Source of the DNA: Leuctra nigra
Taxonomy: Eukaryota; Arthropoda; Insecta; Plecoptera; Leuctridae
Direction: 5' to 3'
NCBI GenBank assembly: GCA_934045905.1
Contig: OW203766.1
Coordinates: forward strand, 28,762,309-28,826,308
DNA: 64,000 nucleotides
Shown here one piece after another: positions 12,997 to 24,131 of this stretch; positions within the stretch are counted from its first letter, which is position 1, and every line of letters begins with the position of its first letter. The position numbers and the translations under genes were made by a program. The notes under the pieces are model-generated. The model did not search any database. It was not told where the DNA came from and saw only the letters and a list, made by a program, of their open reading frames with translations.

Positions 12997-13982
12997 TAAC
13001 TGCATCTGACATCGCGTTGCTCTTATTCCAGTGAGATCAAAATGATCGGCCGCTGGAGCTGGCTGGACCATCCTACGTCATCATGAAAGACTCTCTGGGA
13101 AATGAGCGCGAAGAGAGGTGTGAAATTTACCGTGAAGATGTATTTTATAAGACATTAATCAGTCTTTAGCTTTAAAATACGACGATTGCAAACAAAATGC
13201 CAAATCACGTTTATACTTTTTAAAATACTTAATTAGCAGATAAAGAATGGCCAGTTTTACGCACAAAATAATTGTTATGAGCATGAAATGTCTCAGTCAG
13301 GTTTTAAAACCTACTAATTACATTTTACGAAATAAAAATATGTTTTATTTAAATAAAGTTTCTAAATTATAACTCAAAGTGTGATTGACATCATTCTCCT
13401 TTAACATTGTAACTTAGATGCAAACATTCAATAAACGTATCTAGCAATTAATAGCACATGAAATTGGCTTCTTTTGGAACGATATTATTGTTTCTACATT
13501 CGGAGTTCAAATTATTTATCGAAAGATAATTCAATACCTTATGTTCCTTAAAATGAATCCTCCCTTTAAAAACCTTCATTAATCTGGCTTTCCCTGGAAA
13601 ATATTAATTAAATTGGAAATTTTATTACAATCTTGAGTCGCATCGTCTAGACTTTATTGATCAAAAACCTTCTAATATCCCACGCTACAGAAAAAATAAT
13701 CTCGCCAATTGATAACAATCGAAACATTGTATAATGTTTCGCAGCATCATTCTTCATCTTTATGAATTCATCTCCTCATAGCAGGTGCAATTTTACCTTT
13801 CACTTTATTCTATATAGAAGCGTATAAAATTCATAAAATTAACGGTTCCAGTTTATATTGATTTGATCCAGTTTATTATATTAGTAAAAATATTGATTAA
13901 GAAATTATTTGAGGAAACAGAATGCTGGGATTTCACGGAGTGTGCCTGAACTGGTGCAGTAAGAGGGAATGAAGAGATTGAG
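12997..13982. other. AT-rich intergenic stretch upstream of the cuticle-like gene
   Basis: No supported gene or repeat. It is the likely upstream regulatory region of the gene whose TATA box is at 13983, but no specific factor-binding sites can be assigned from the sequence. Confidence 0.5.
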
Positions 13983-13990
13983 TATAAATA
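13983..13990 (+). promoter_or_regulatory. TATA box of the glycine-rich secreted protein gene
   Basis: TATAAATA followed about 25-30 bp later by possible initiator sequences (TCAGAAT/TTCAGAG around 14014-14025), then a short stretch ending in a good donor (GTGAGT at 14072). A TATA box plus a short non-coding first exon and an intron before the ATG exon is common for insect secreted structural genes. The start site itself is inferred. Confidence 0.6.
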
Positions 13991-14013
13991 CTTGGACATC
14001 ATTTGAAGAAGTA

Positions 14014-14071
14014 TCAGAATCTTTCAGAGCTCTGCACAGCAATCATATTCTACAGCTGTATATTTATTGTG
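14014..14071 (+). other. Putative 5' UTR exon (non-coding exon 1)
   Basis: The interval runs from the inferred transcription start to a donor, GTGAGTTG, at 14072. The next exon has an acceptor TTTTAACAG ending at 14557 and carries the start codon, so an upstream non-coding exon is expected. The exact 5' end is an estimate. The intron would be 14072-14557. A long open frame overlapping here (13969-14298) is not taken as coding because it crosses this donor and shows no protein-like composition. Confidence 0.5.
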
Positions 14072-14576
14072 GTGAGTTGAGTTTATATCATATTTTATTA
14101 AATATATTTTCAAGCTGTTTTGAAATAGATATTCGATTAGAAGCAGCCCAACCCACCAAACAGAATCCTCAAAAACAGATACAGTTGTATTCTTATTTCA
14201 ATAACGTTTTACTAAATATTGTTGAATTTGGAAGTTACAATAATAAAAAAAATTATAAAGTTAATTTTAAAACTGTGAGTTGTACACAATCATATTAAAA
14301 CTAAATCATTAATTAAACTCGTGCACTAAACAAACACCTCTAGGTCACAACAGGTATGTTTATTCTGTTCGATATTTTTTGAAAAGGTCTATGGGCAGAT
14401 TATTACTCTCTGTAAAGTGATTGACTTGATAAACAGGATATTAGATCTGAAGTAGATATTAAAATTAATATGATTGCAAAATAAATAAATAAAATCTACA
14501 AACTTTGTGAAAAATTTGCCTGAAATGTGAAATGATACTGTAATCTTCTTTTAACAGATTCGTTGTTCCCAGAATC

Positions 14577-17500
14577 ATGTACAAGATGAACAGCATCCTC
14601 GTCATCGCTCTCTTCGGTAAGATGACAAAAACCCTCGATCTGTTTAGCAAACAACCTAAACAAAGCTAAAACAACAAACTAATAACAAGCTTAAGCCACG
14701 CAAACTTTGCGCGACAACGAGGATGAACAATGCCCTTTCAGCGGCAAAAAATCACTTCTCAACTAATTAAACTGAACATTGATAGAGTCTGGAATAGAGA
14801 TCTGAAATCAGAGTTAGTTAGTTTGTTGTAAAATATAGCTTTTGACAAAATAGTTTGTGATAAAACTACTAACTAGTGATTTAATAATGATTTAAGTTTA
14901 TTGACATATTATCCCTAGGTGAACTACGATTTCTGATCCAAATTGGATTATTATTTATATTAATATCCTTGTTATTCAGGAGTTGCAGTCTGCTTGTCCA
15001 ATGTCTCTGCTGACAGCGACAAAAGGGTGAGTTTTAACATACATTGTCGTAATTCCTCGACCCGCTGATCATTCTGTAAAGTGGGTTAACATATATTGAA
15101 CTAATTCATCGAAAGGGATAACTTTTAAAAGATCTTCTACGTCAGAGGTAAAAGACCGGAAGTTAATTTCTCGATTTTGAGTTGCACACTTTTGGAATGT
15201 TATAATCAAGCTCTATCAATTATTATTTGTTAAGAGGATTCTAGGGAGGGTATGAGTTTTTAATTTTAGGGCAAGTATAGTAAGAAGATGTTAGTGGAGA
15301 CCGATATAAAGCGAAATCACCTCATTTTTCAAAGTCAAAACATTATCCGGGACGATTGAAACTGATAAAATATGATTCATATGAACAGCTCCAACTGAAT
15401 AACCGTTAAACATAGAGAGCTTAAGCTTGGCACGAATATTTATAATTCATATCCGAAAAGAACGACTAGGCCCTTTTTTGGAATTTGTATTGCAATATTT
15501 CAAAAATTAAATTAGTACGTACCGGATATTTAATCGATAAACCCCTCATTTTGTATTGCCTGTGGTCAGGGTTCAAATAAAGTTATTCACAAAAACTGGC
15601 AGTCGTTTTCTTCGCCTATTCATAACGAAGACAATGAGCCCACTTGCAAGTCTCTAGAATAATAAGTGGTCGCTGGGGTATGGAATATACAGCAAAACAA
15701 AAGAGTCGTTTCTGTTTTGTCACAGGCTAAGCGAGGCATCTTCGGGGGAGGCGGTGGCGGCGGCTTTGGAGGCGGCCATGGAGGTGGAGGCGGCGGTGGA
15801 TTCGGAGGCGGACACGGAGGCGGCGGTGGCGGAGGAGGATTCGGAGGTGGCGGACATGGAGGCGGCGGTGGCGGAGGAGGTTTCGGAGGCGGCGGACATG
15901 GAGGCGGCGGCGGTGGATTCGGAGGCGGCGGACACGGAGGCGGCGGTGGCGGAGGAGGATTCGGAGGCGGCGGACACGGAGGTGGCGGTGGCGGCGGCGG
16001 ATATGGAGGCGGACACGGAGGAGTCGATCTACTCTCCATCGCGCAGGGTGCAGCCGGGCAGGCCAAGAGCGCAGCAGCCAGTGTGCAGTCAGCGGGCGAT
16101 CAGGCTGCGGCTCAAGCTAAACGAGGACTTGCGCAGACAGCGGCTGCGTCGGCGCAGACTGCCCAAGCCGCAGCGGGAGGTAAGAGCAGCCAAAACAACT
16201 CATGCCTTATCCACAATGCATATCGTGTCGCTTTTCTAGGGCTCATTCCATTCACATTTCTTACATACTCACATTAACTTTTGTGTCTGGCTACAAAGTA
16301 GAATACTTTATGAACATTATATTTAAACATATAAATTATTATCTCTATTTTTAAAAAATTAAAAAATTACGTTTTGTATACATGATTATTAAATAAATCT
16401 GTGTTCATGAGTATAGGGAATTTGTGTACGGATGGTGAAGGAAGAAGATAGTAAAATGATGATAATATCTTTCATTGAAACTTTTATTTCATTTTATTGA
16501 ATTCAGATAATCCATTAGCACTTAAATAAATTATTAAAAAAAGAAATGAGACATCTTTGTTATTTTGTATCCAGTTTTGCAGTTGCAAGTACTATCGTAG
16601 ATTGTTAGATGGCATCAAAGATAGTATCAATCCATGTTTTGATTAAAAACAGTGTTAGAGCTTTTTAAATGACGCGGAAGTTCTTTGATGAAAGTTCACG
16701 AGTTCATTTCTAGCTCGTAAGTAAATGAATAAAGAATTCAATTGCACCCGTCCAGAAGTTGACCTGAAGTTGACCTGTGCTTGTACAACCTGCAGGCAAA
16801 CAGAACATCGTGAACAACCTGCAAGAACAACTGCACGAGGCCTATGCGCAGCTCGAGGGCGAGGTGCAGCAGGCGCAGCAAGCGCAGCAGGCAGCACAAG
16901 CTGCGCAGCAAGCGGCTCAGCAAGCAGGTGGCCAGGTAACTCCAAACATAGACTTATAGTACTTGTTGGATGCACCAACCATTCGACTCACAAAGAGAAA
17001 AGTTCCACACTTGATGCAAGATTTAGATCAGTAACTTGAAAGTAAAAATGCTTTTAGGATCACTCACAGAAATTTAACAAAATATTTCATTTCTTGACTT
17101 CCAGTTAAATATAAGATGGACAGAATAAGTTATAAGTTAAACAGAGGTAACTTCAATGAAAAGCACGAATAAATAGGAAGCCAGCAGTATAGGAAAATAT
17201 GAACAGGTTATACAAAAAATAATTATAAGTATGTTATGCTCTTGCTAAAGTTAGCTACCGGATATAGTTTTTGCAAACGTCTTTCAACTTCTTGATAGTG
17301 CTAGCTAGATGATGAAATCAATGTAAAATTATGTGCTTGCTAACTTTATCCCTTAGCTAGCTATCAAGAACTTTAGCAAGAGGTACACAAACTGACCCTT
17401 AATACTTCGTAGCTATGCATAGGTGTAAGTTCTGAAACGAAGTAATTTTATCTGTATTTTGTTTTGTTGCAAATACTCTTTCCCAAGAACTTGTTTTGCA

Positions 17501-17818
17501 CAACAATCTTCAAAAGTTCTGTTTTCTTCTGCACAGGTGAGCACTCTGGCCTCAGCCCTGCACGCGGCTCAGGCTGGCGCTGAGCAGGCGAAGAACGCCG
17601 CTTGGGCCGCTCAGGCTCAGGCCGCGTCTCAGTCCGCCATGGTGGCTCAGGCGAAGCAGCGCATCTCTCAGATCGCGCAGCAGCTCAGCGTGGCTCAGGC
17701 GCATCTCCAGGCGGCTCAGCAAGCTGCGCACAAGGCTCAAGCAGCGGCGCAGTCCGCGCAGGCCAGTGCCAACTCAGGAGGAGGAGGAGGACATGGGGGC
17801 TGGTCCAAGGGGTGGTAG
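14577..17818 (+). CDS. Secreted glycine-rich / Ala-Gln-rich structural (cuticle-like) protein, 320 aa
   Basis: Five coding exons join in frame: 14577-14616, 14980-15026, 15726-16179, 16796-16935 and 17537-17818 (963 nt including the stop). All junctions are GT-AG and the phases match (1, 0, 1, 0). Exons 1-2 encode a typical signal peptide (MYKMNSILVIALFGVAVCLS, then NVSA) and the start of a propeptide. DSDKR at the end of exon 2 plus AKRG at the start of exon 3 give the furin-type site RAKR. Exon 3 encodes a minisatellite-like block of FGGGGHGG-type repeats, then an Ala-rich segment with a second AKRG. Exons 4 and 5 encode Ala/Gln-rich sequence likely to be helical (e.g. QQAQQAQQAAQAAQQAAQQA), ending in a short glycine-rich tail, SGGGGGHGGWSKGW. 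The product is probably an extracellular structural protein such as cuticle or eggshell; no chitin-binding Rebers-Riddiford motif is visible. An earlier in-frame ATG is absent, and exon 1 begins 19 bp before this start after an acceptor. Confidence 0.85.
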
Positions 17819-17871
17819 AAGTGCAACCGATTACCATTATTGACAATTGTTAAATTTTCACGCTGTTATTC

Positions 17872-17877
17872 AATAAA
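17872..17877 (+). terminator. Poly(A) signal AATAAA
   Basis: AATAAA lies 54 bp after the stop codon of the glycine-rich gene (TAG at 17816-17818), in a short AT-rich 3' UTR. Cleavage is expected within about 10-30 bp downstream. Confidence 0.8.
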
Positions 17878-18334
17878 ATGATGATGATAAAATATTATAT
17901 TTAATTTTTTAATTTTAACTTATTTGTCCTATTCCTACCCTGTGCAATAACAATTCTTGGCAGAGTCAGGAGAATATAAATAAAAAAAAAAACAATTTTA
18001 TACAACACATTAATCTATGGACGGACACATGGCATATTGACATAAACTATGTATGTGGCAATTTAAATTCCAAGTTAGTATTCATACACCTACGGTCAGA
18101 AGAATTGGCGGTAAGCTGCTGAGTAGGAGCATGATCACCGTCAATATTTGTTGAACTGAGAAATAATTACTACGTAAGAGGTGGTTGGTTGGTTCTTATA
18201 ATCAAACCCTCGAAACCCCCATGCTCGAAATCTGTGTTTTCGTCTGGATAATCAAGTTTAACAAAAAAATCCAGGTTAGTTATGTGACAGCGGGTGCACT
18301 TAAAAATATTTTTAAATTAATAAATGTAGCCTAA
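17878..18334. other. Intergenic stretch, nothing recognised
   Basis: AT-rich sequence after the poly(A) signal with no supported gene or repeat. Confidence 0.5.
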
Positions 18335-18518
18335 AGGCTGATGCACAATTGACGTAGACGGACGACGCGGACGGACGACGGAGACGGATACGATGTTTAG
18401 GTATGACATATTCACTCTGGCTGTTCACAATCGGACGCGGACGGACGACGACTTTAACATTGTATCCGTCTCCGTCGTCCGTCCGCGTCGTCCGTCCGCG
18501 TCAATTGTGCATCGGCCT
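18335..18518. mobile_element. Small foldback element with 63-bp arms rich in GACGGACGACG
   Basis: The left arm 18335-18397 and right arm 18456-18518 are reverse complements with only a few mismatches. The arms are strikingly GC-rich and built from reiterated GACGGACGACG/CGGACGG blocks; the 58-bp spacer holds a further partial copy. The outer ends read AGGCTGATGCACAATTGACG on one side and its complement on the other. No coding capacity. It looks like a MITE-type or foldback element; clear target duplications were not found. Confidence 0.9.
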
Positions 18519-19046
18519 TAATAACCAAATATAAAAATTGTACGATGGATAAATTTAATTTTGTAAGTATTCAATAACAATTAAAGATACAAGAGACATA
18601 GTTCCCTTTTTCCTCAATGATATTTTATACAATTGATGGTATAAAATCTCAATTGTATTCATTGCCTCGCCAATAATTCTGGCAATTTCAAGCAGTAGGG
18701 TCTCGTAACTCTTCTAAAGCTGGAGATACAACTACAATATTATTATCGACTTTTATTGTCCTGGAGCTTCTCTGAACCTGGCGGCTAATTCGGATCACGT
18801 TCGAATAATTCCCAATTCACCCCTTCAGCCCCCTCCCTCGATCCCTAACGCACCCCCAGGGTAAATCCCTCGCCGGCGAGTTCAGACCAACAGTGTCTAA
18901 CTTCTAACCTCACACTGAACATTTTTCATAGAAAACACATCTTTAAACTTTTCAACAAGATATTTTCAAATCACGTCGTTTGAAATGTTCAAACGTCTAG
19001 CCGAATAATTTGGGATGTAACTAATCTGAAGTCTGGGACATTTATT
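18519..19046. other. Intergenic stretch, nothing recognised
   Basis: AT-rich with a short GC-richer patch near 18780-18880. No supported gene or RNA. Confidence 0.45.
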
Positions 19047-19579
19047 AAGGTGATACTAGCGCTCGGCCGTTTTAGAAAATTGAGCGAGAAAAATTGTTAT
19101 ATAAGTGAGTGTAACTTTTACAGGATGTTCACATGATCAGTCTGATTGTATAATGGTAGCACTTTAAAATTTTTGCTCATTGCATCGTTAATTAGGCGCC
19201 GGTTATTCAACAAAAACGTGAAAAACGATGAAATTTGCGATACGATTGGAGACCAAACCCGTTAAGCAATTGATCTTAAATTTTAATTATGATTAGATGA
19301 AAGACAAACTTAGGGTTATCACTTGGCACATTTTTGAAATTTAATTTTATACGGCACCCATGGAGACCAGAAAATAGCTAATTTTTCACCAAAAATCCAC
19401 TAATTATTACTAATTAACGAAACAAAAAATTAAAAATCTACCAAGGGATAACCCTAAGTTTGTCTTTTATCTAATCACGATAAAAATTTCAAATAATTTG
19501 GTCTACCCATTTCGTCTCCAATCGTATCGCAAAAAGTGTCTACAAAACGCAGCAAAAACGCTCGCGCTTGCAGCACCTT
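19047..19579. mobile_element. Inverted-repeat (MITE-like) element, copy 2, uninterrupted
   Basis: The left end AAGGTGATACTAGCGCTCGG and the right end (reverse complement AAGGTGCTGCAAGCGCGAGC) make terminal inverted repeats of about 20 bp. The interior is homologous to both flanks of copy 1 at 11737-12996. This 533-bp copy lacks the roughly 720-bp insert of copy 1 and represents the simpler form. No transposase is encoded. Confidence 0.8.
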
Positions 19580-21345
19580 CAGGAATCATTTCTACTCTTT
19601 TGGATATCATTAGTTACAATGGACGATGAATTGAGAAAGCAGGTTTTATATATATAAAAAAAAAAAAATCCATTGGAGTCAGGAACTATTTTGGTTTTAA
19701 TTTTTTGGATCTTACCTATTTTTGTAGAAACATTGTCAATATTTAAACAATGATTAATAAATCATAATCGTCTCTGTAAAGTCATTACTATTCATTATTT
19801 CTAACTTTGTGTTAAAATGGATTTTTTACACATTATTACTATTTTAAGAGATAAGGAATGCCTTTTTGTTAGCTACTGTAATTTTTTTAATTCACTTAAA
19901 CAGAATAATAGGAAAATAGGCGTAATAGACAAAATAATAGACAAATGCACGAGCATATGAGTAGAGATTATGTGTATTATTGGCATTAAGTGATTCTTAT
20001 ACCTACCATACTTGAATCCATTTGAGGATTATACTAGAACTTTCCAAGTGGTATTTCGAGGAGTGAAATTTGCATGTTTATGCAGGTGGTAGGTTTAATT
20101 ATATAATTGCATTAATATTAGGAAAATGTTTAACCGTGGAAATAAGTAGAGTTTTACTGAAGAATATATTTTGGAGTGCCTCTAATTGGTATAAGCTGAT
20201 GTGAATTAGCCATATTAGGTACTGTAATAACGGATAATATACTTATAAAGTTCTAGAATTAGATAATTACTAATCAGCTCCAAGTGTAACGTTGTTAACC
20301 TGATACGTGAATGTAAACGTGTTCATTAATTCGTGACAGAAATCACAGCACAATGATCTGGAAGATATTCCATTTACAATCCACTGAACCGCAAGGAACT
20401 GTCTCAGATGTTCAAATAAGGAGTTGTCCTAATTACTTAAATTAGTTGCGTCTGTATTGGAGTGGAGCAAATTAAAATCACGGAAGACAACATGTGCATG
20501 ACGTTCGAACTTTTAGAAATTAGCATACAGTTGTCATTTTCATTAAAATAACCTTATAGTAAAAGTGAGTATTTTTGCAAAGCAATTGAAATACATGTAG
20601 CTAGATGACTAAAATCTCTTTCATGAGTAATCAACAAGAAATTAAATACGTAAATACGTTTCAATCATTTTTGTAGAACGTCACTTACTTAATCTCTTCA
20701 TAGATTTCGTACTACATCCAAATACTGGAAGTAATGTGTAGGAGGTAATTGCATGCACATTGAACAGGATTGCATATTCACAGGTGGAATTAAAAGAGTC
20801 AAAGTCAATGTTAAATAACACTGTAATCTCCGTAACAACAATAAATGCCACATTTTTAAATACTTATTACATTTTGTTTTTATGGATCCATCATTTGTTA
20901 TTCAACTGGAAGCATCTCTTTTCCATAATTAACAACACTCTAATTAAACGGAAGTGTCTTTCTTTTGGGTCTGATAACATAATAATTTAATGCAAATGTA
21001 CAATTGTTTTCTTTTAAAAGAGAGACGTTTTCATAAGAAACTACTGGAATTGTTCAAAAAGAGTGAAGTTACTATATGGACATAAAAAAGATGGTGGTCA
21101 CTACTCATTGTCAAGTTTCAAATTTCTGTAATATCACTTTTTTATATCAACCATCTTTCACAATATCATGGAGTTTTGTAAAAAATATTGACTTCGTCTA
21201 CGCGAGTTCCATAGTCCGTTTTATAATACTTTCGATTTGATTTCCTCGTTACCGACGCACTAGCGCCATTTTGGAGTTTCACTGTCGGCCATTTTATCAG
21301 TCAAAGTCTACACTTTTGTTTCACATACATTCAACATTTTTTCTA
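19580..21345. other. AT-rich stretch including the 3' UTR side of the mannosidase gene
   Basis: No gene is supported here. The part next to 21345 should hold the 3' UTR of the minus-strand alpha-mannosidase, but no confident poly(A) signal could be chosen. Confidence 0.5.
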
Positions 21346-24131
21346 TCACAGCACAAAAGTGATGTTCAAAGTCAGCAGTTCCATCGGTTTGACATTGATC
21401 TCATCTAAATGTTTGTACACATGGACTTGGTGTAACCCTGTTAACGTGGTTTGGATTATATTATAGAGTTCTAGATCTCTGAATTTGGTGTCTTTGTGAA
21501 AAGTGGCGTCTCGGCCGGCTTCCGACAGAGCGCACTGCGGAATCACCGTGCTCTTGCCGACGTCGCACGCGTAACCCATACGATGCAGCACCAGGAGCGC
21601 TGACGTCGCCGGGAACTGCATGTACGTCGGGTCGGAAGCCGTACGGAAGTTCATCAAATGAACGTCACATGGGAATGGTTTGTTGAGAATGTTCACTTTC
21701 TTGTGTAACGACAACTGTTTTTGATGGGTTTCTTCTTGAGTTGCTTGCGTCACGCCTTCGACTACGAACAGATTCGATGGATAGAGTAAGTTGTTTGAGA
21801 TGTGGTGCGCGAAGAGGCTCGGTCGCGAGAACGACTTGGGATTGTCGACGGCGACGTCCTCGAGCAGCAGCCAGAACTTCGTGAGCGTCTTCTTATTGTC
21901 GACGACGCCCTCCCCCATGCCTCGGGAGTCGTCGTAGAGGGTGCGTCGATCGAGCATGACCTCCAGCCAGCCCGGCTGCCAGCTCGCCGCCCCCTGCGCG
22001 TGGTTGACGAGCAAGCTGAGACGCCGCGAGCTGTCCTGGATGTACGCCATGGAGGTGATCGGGAAGTAGTTGCCTTCTATGCCGATCCTCTCGACTTTCA
22101 CGCGCTTCTGCATCTGGAAGCCGTTGAGGTCGGAGTAGAACTCCGGAGGGTCGCCGTTGCTGATGTCGGTGACGACTCTCATGAAGAGTTCGGTCTCGCG
22201 GTTCTTCGGAGGCGCCTCGAAGTCGATGACGTTCTCGATGTAGATGCCCTCGCTCAGCGGCCCGGCGGCGTGGTAGATCCGGACAGAGTGCGCGAGGATC
22301 GGATGGTAGATGACGGTCATCTCGGAGGCGATGGGCCCCGACGTGATGACGATCTGGAGGTTGCTGTGGAGTTGGTCTTCGGCGAGGATCTCGCGCTCGG
22401 GCTCTCTGGAGTTCGGGTCCGGCATGAAGAGGTAAGCGCCGGAGTGGAACTGCGCCGAGGGGTAGGCGGCGAACTGGAGGCCACATTGCGTCGTGCGACC
22501 CGACGACTTCCTTGTTATCGCCTTCAGGAAGCCGGACCTGCCGTCGAACAGCAGCTTCATGCGGTGGTTCTCGAGCTGGATGTCGCCGGCCTGCATGCCC
22601 TTGACCTCGAACGGCGACACGTAGTTCGCGTCGTCGACGTTCTTCCCACAGGAGGCGCAGTAGACGATCGCGCGAGCCTCCAGGTTCTTCTCGGCGACGC
22701 GCTCGATCGTGTACGTCGCGATCGTCATCGGCGGCAGATCGGCGACGAACATCACTTCGTAGAGATCACGTGACATCTGCAGCGCCGTCACCAGCTTGGA
22801 CGTGTCGCCTTCTTGGTCCCGGTTAGAGGGTTTGCTCAGCTGCGTCAGATTCCACACGGGGTTCACCTGGTAGGGGATGGGATTGCCGTCGGCGTCCAAC
22901 ACGCGGACGTTGGGCGACGTCACTCGCACCTTGACGACGTCCTGACGCTGCTGCGCGAGAGAGTTGAACAACACGACGCTGCGAGGCTCGTTGCGCGGGA
23001 CGATCAGCGGCACCTTCTTGGCGAGCTTCTCGTAGCTCTCCCGATCCGTGTCCGGGAGCAGGAAGGTGAACGGGAGAGGTTTGTTCTTGTCGCCGCTGCT
23101 CGCGATGTCCTTCATGTCCTTGAGCAGCAGCATCTGAGCACAACGCGCCTGGATGTACGTCGTGTCCTGGATCCCCTCGAACATCTTCAGCGCGTAGTCG
23201 TGCATGACGAACGCCTTGGACGTCCCGGTGATGGCGTCGTGGTGTTGGAACAGCGCCAGACTCTGTCTCGCCTTCGTCAGCTTCTCGTAGTCGCGCTCCA
23301 GCAGTTGGATCGTCTTGTTGAAGCCGCTTTGCCGAGCTCGGTTCAACGCCACCGTGTACAAGATCTCCGCCGACCGCAGGTTCGCCTCCAGTTCGCGGTC
23401 CAGCAGCTTCCAGTACGGCCGAGTCGTGAAGTATCCAGACCAATACGCGGGACGACCCTCCGAGAAGATGTCCGAGTACACGAAGAAATCCCCTTTCAGC
23501 GTCTGGAACTGCTTCGTCCTCTCTTTGATCGCCTCGAAATACGTCGACGGCGTCCCGAAAGTCACCTCCGCGTTGTAGGTCTTCCTGTTCTGATTGATGA
23601 AGTCGGCGAGGAGTTTGTAGTTGCGGTACTGCTGGTCCCACTCGATGTCGTGGTCGTAGCGGAAGTCGTCGCCGATCGGCATGAGGACCACGTTGTGCGG
23701 AAAGAGCGAGCCGGTGCGGCCATATTGCTCGAGCAGCAACTCCGCCTTCTGCTTGATGTTGTGCTCCTCCACAGGCGTCGCCTTCACCGAGTACTCCGTG
23801 TACTCCCCACGGATCTTGCGGAAGTCGAAGTTGAGGCACACCTCCGGATGTGGCCCGCAGGAATGCTTGATGGAGTAGATGTCGAAGGGCTGGTTGTGGA
23901 CGAGGATGTCGGTGTGGCCGTCGGTGTCCCAGTTCTGTCGCCAGTGGAAGTCGCCCATCTGCTGCTCTGCCAGCCACTGCTTCCAGGCGTAGTGAATTCG
24001 CTGGATGACTGTACCTCCCGTGAAGCCGCTGGCTTTTAGCAGGTACGGTACTGTGGAGCCTTGGCCGAAAGGGTCAATAGACCAGCCAGACTTGGGAGTG
24101 ATGCCAAGATTATTCTTCAGCCATTGGTGAC
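21346..24131 (-). CDS. alpha-Man-IIb: Alpha-mannosidase II-type glycosidase (GH38), terminal exon
   Basis: This exon encodes 927 residues after a split glycine codon. It begins after a strong acceptor (TTCTTCTCTTCCTCCAG just above 24131) and ends at TGA (21346-21348). The protein is a GH38 alpha-mannosidase, a Golgi luminal enzyme that trims mannose from N-glycans and needs zinc. Exon residue 19 is the Asp of WSIDPFG, the family nucleophile and a zinc ligand. GDDFR at residues 153-157 holds the likely acid/base Asp, and FQHHDAITGT around 294-303 holds the His zinc ligand. YWSGYFTTRP is also typical. The long C-terminal part (mid and beta domains) is complete. Features such as GQGSTVPYLLKASGF, HYAWKQWLAE and HNQPFDIYSIKHSCGPHP resemble insect alpha-Man-IIb (mannosidase III) more than classical Golgi mannosidase II; that subtype call rests on recall of the family. 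GC content is far above the flanks, which also produces long antisense frames. Confidence 0.95.

Noticed and set aside
13969..14298. 109-codon plus-strand frame upstream of the glycine-rich gene
   Set aside because: It overlaps the TATA box and crosses a good splice donor, and its translation looks random.
15620..16066. Long minus-strand proline-rich frame and plus-strand acidic frame over the glycine-rich exon
   Set aside because: They are antisense and shifted readings of GGC/GGA repeats. The correct frame has matching splice sites and a signal peptide.
21802..24039. Long plus-strand frames opposite the mannosidase exon
   Set aside because: They arise from high GC and codon bias of the real minus-strand exon and show no family similarity.
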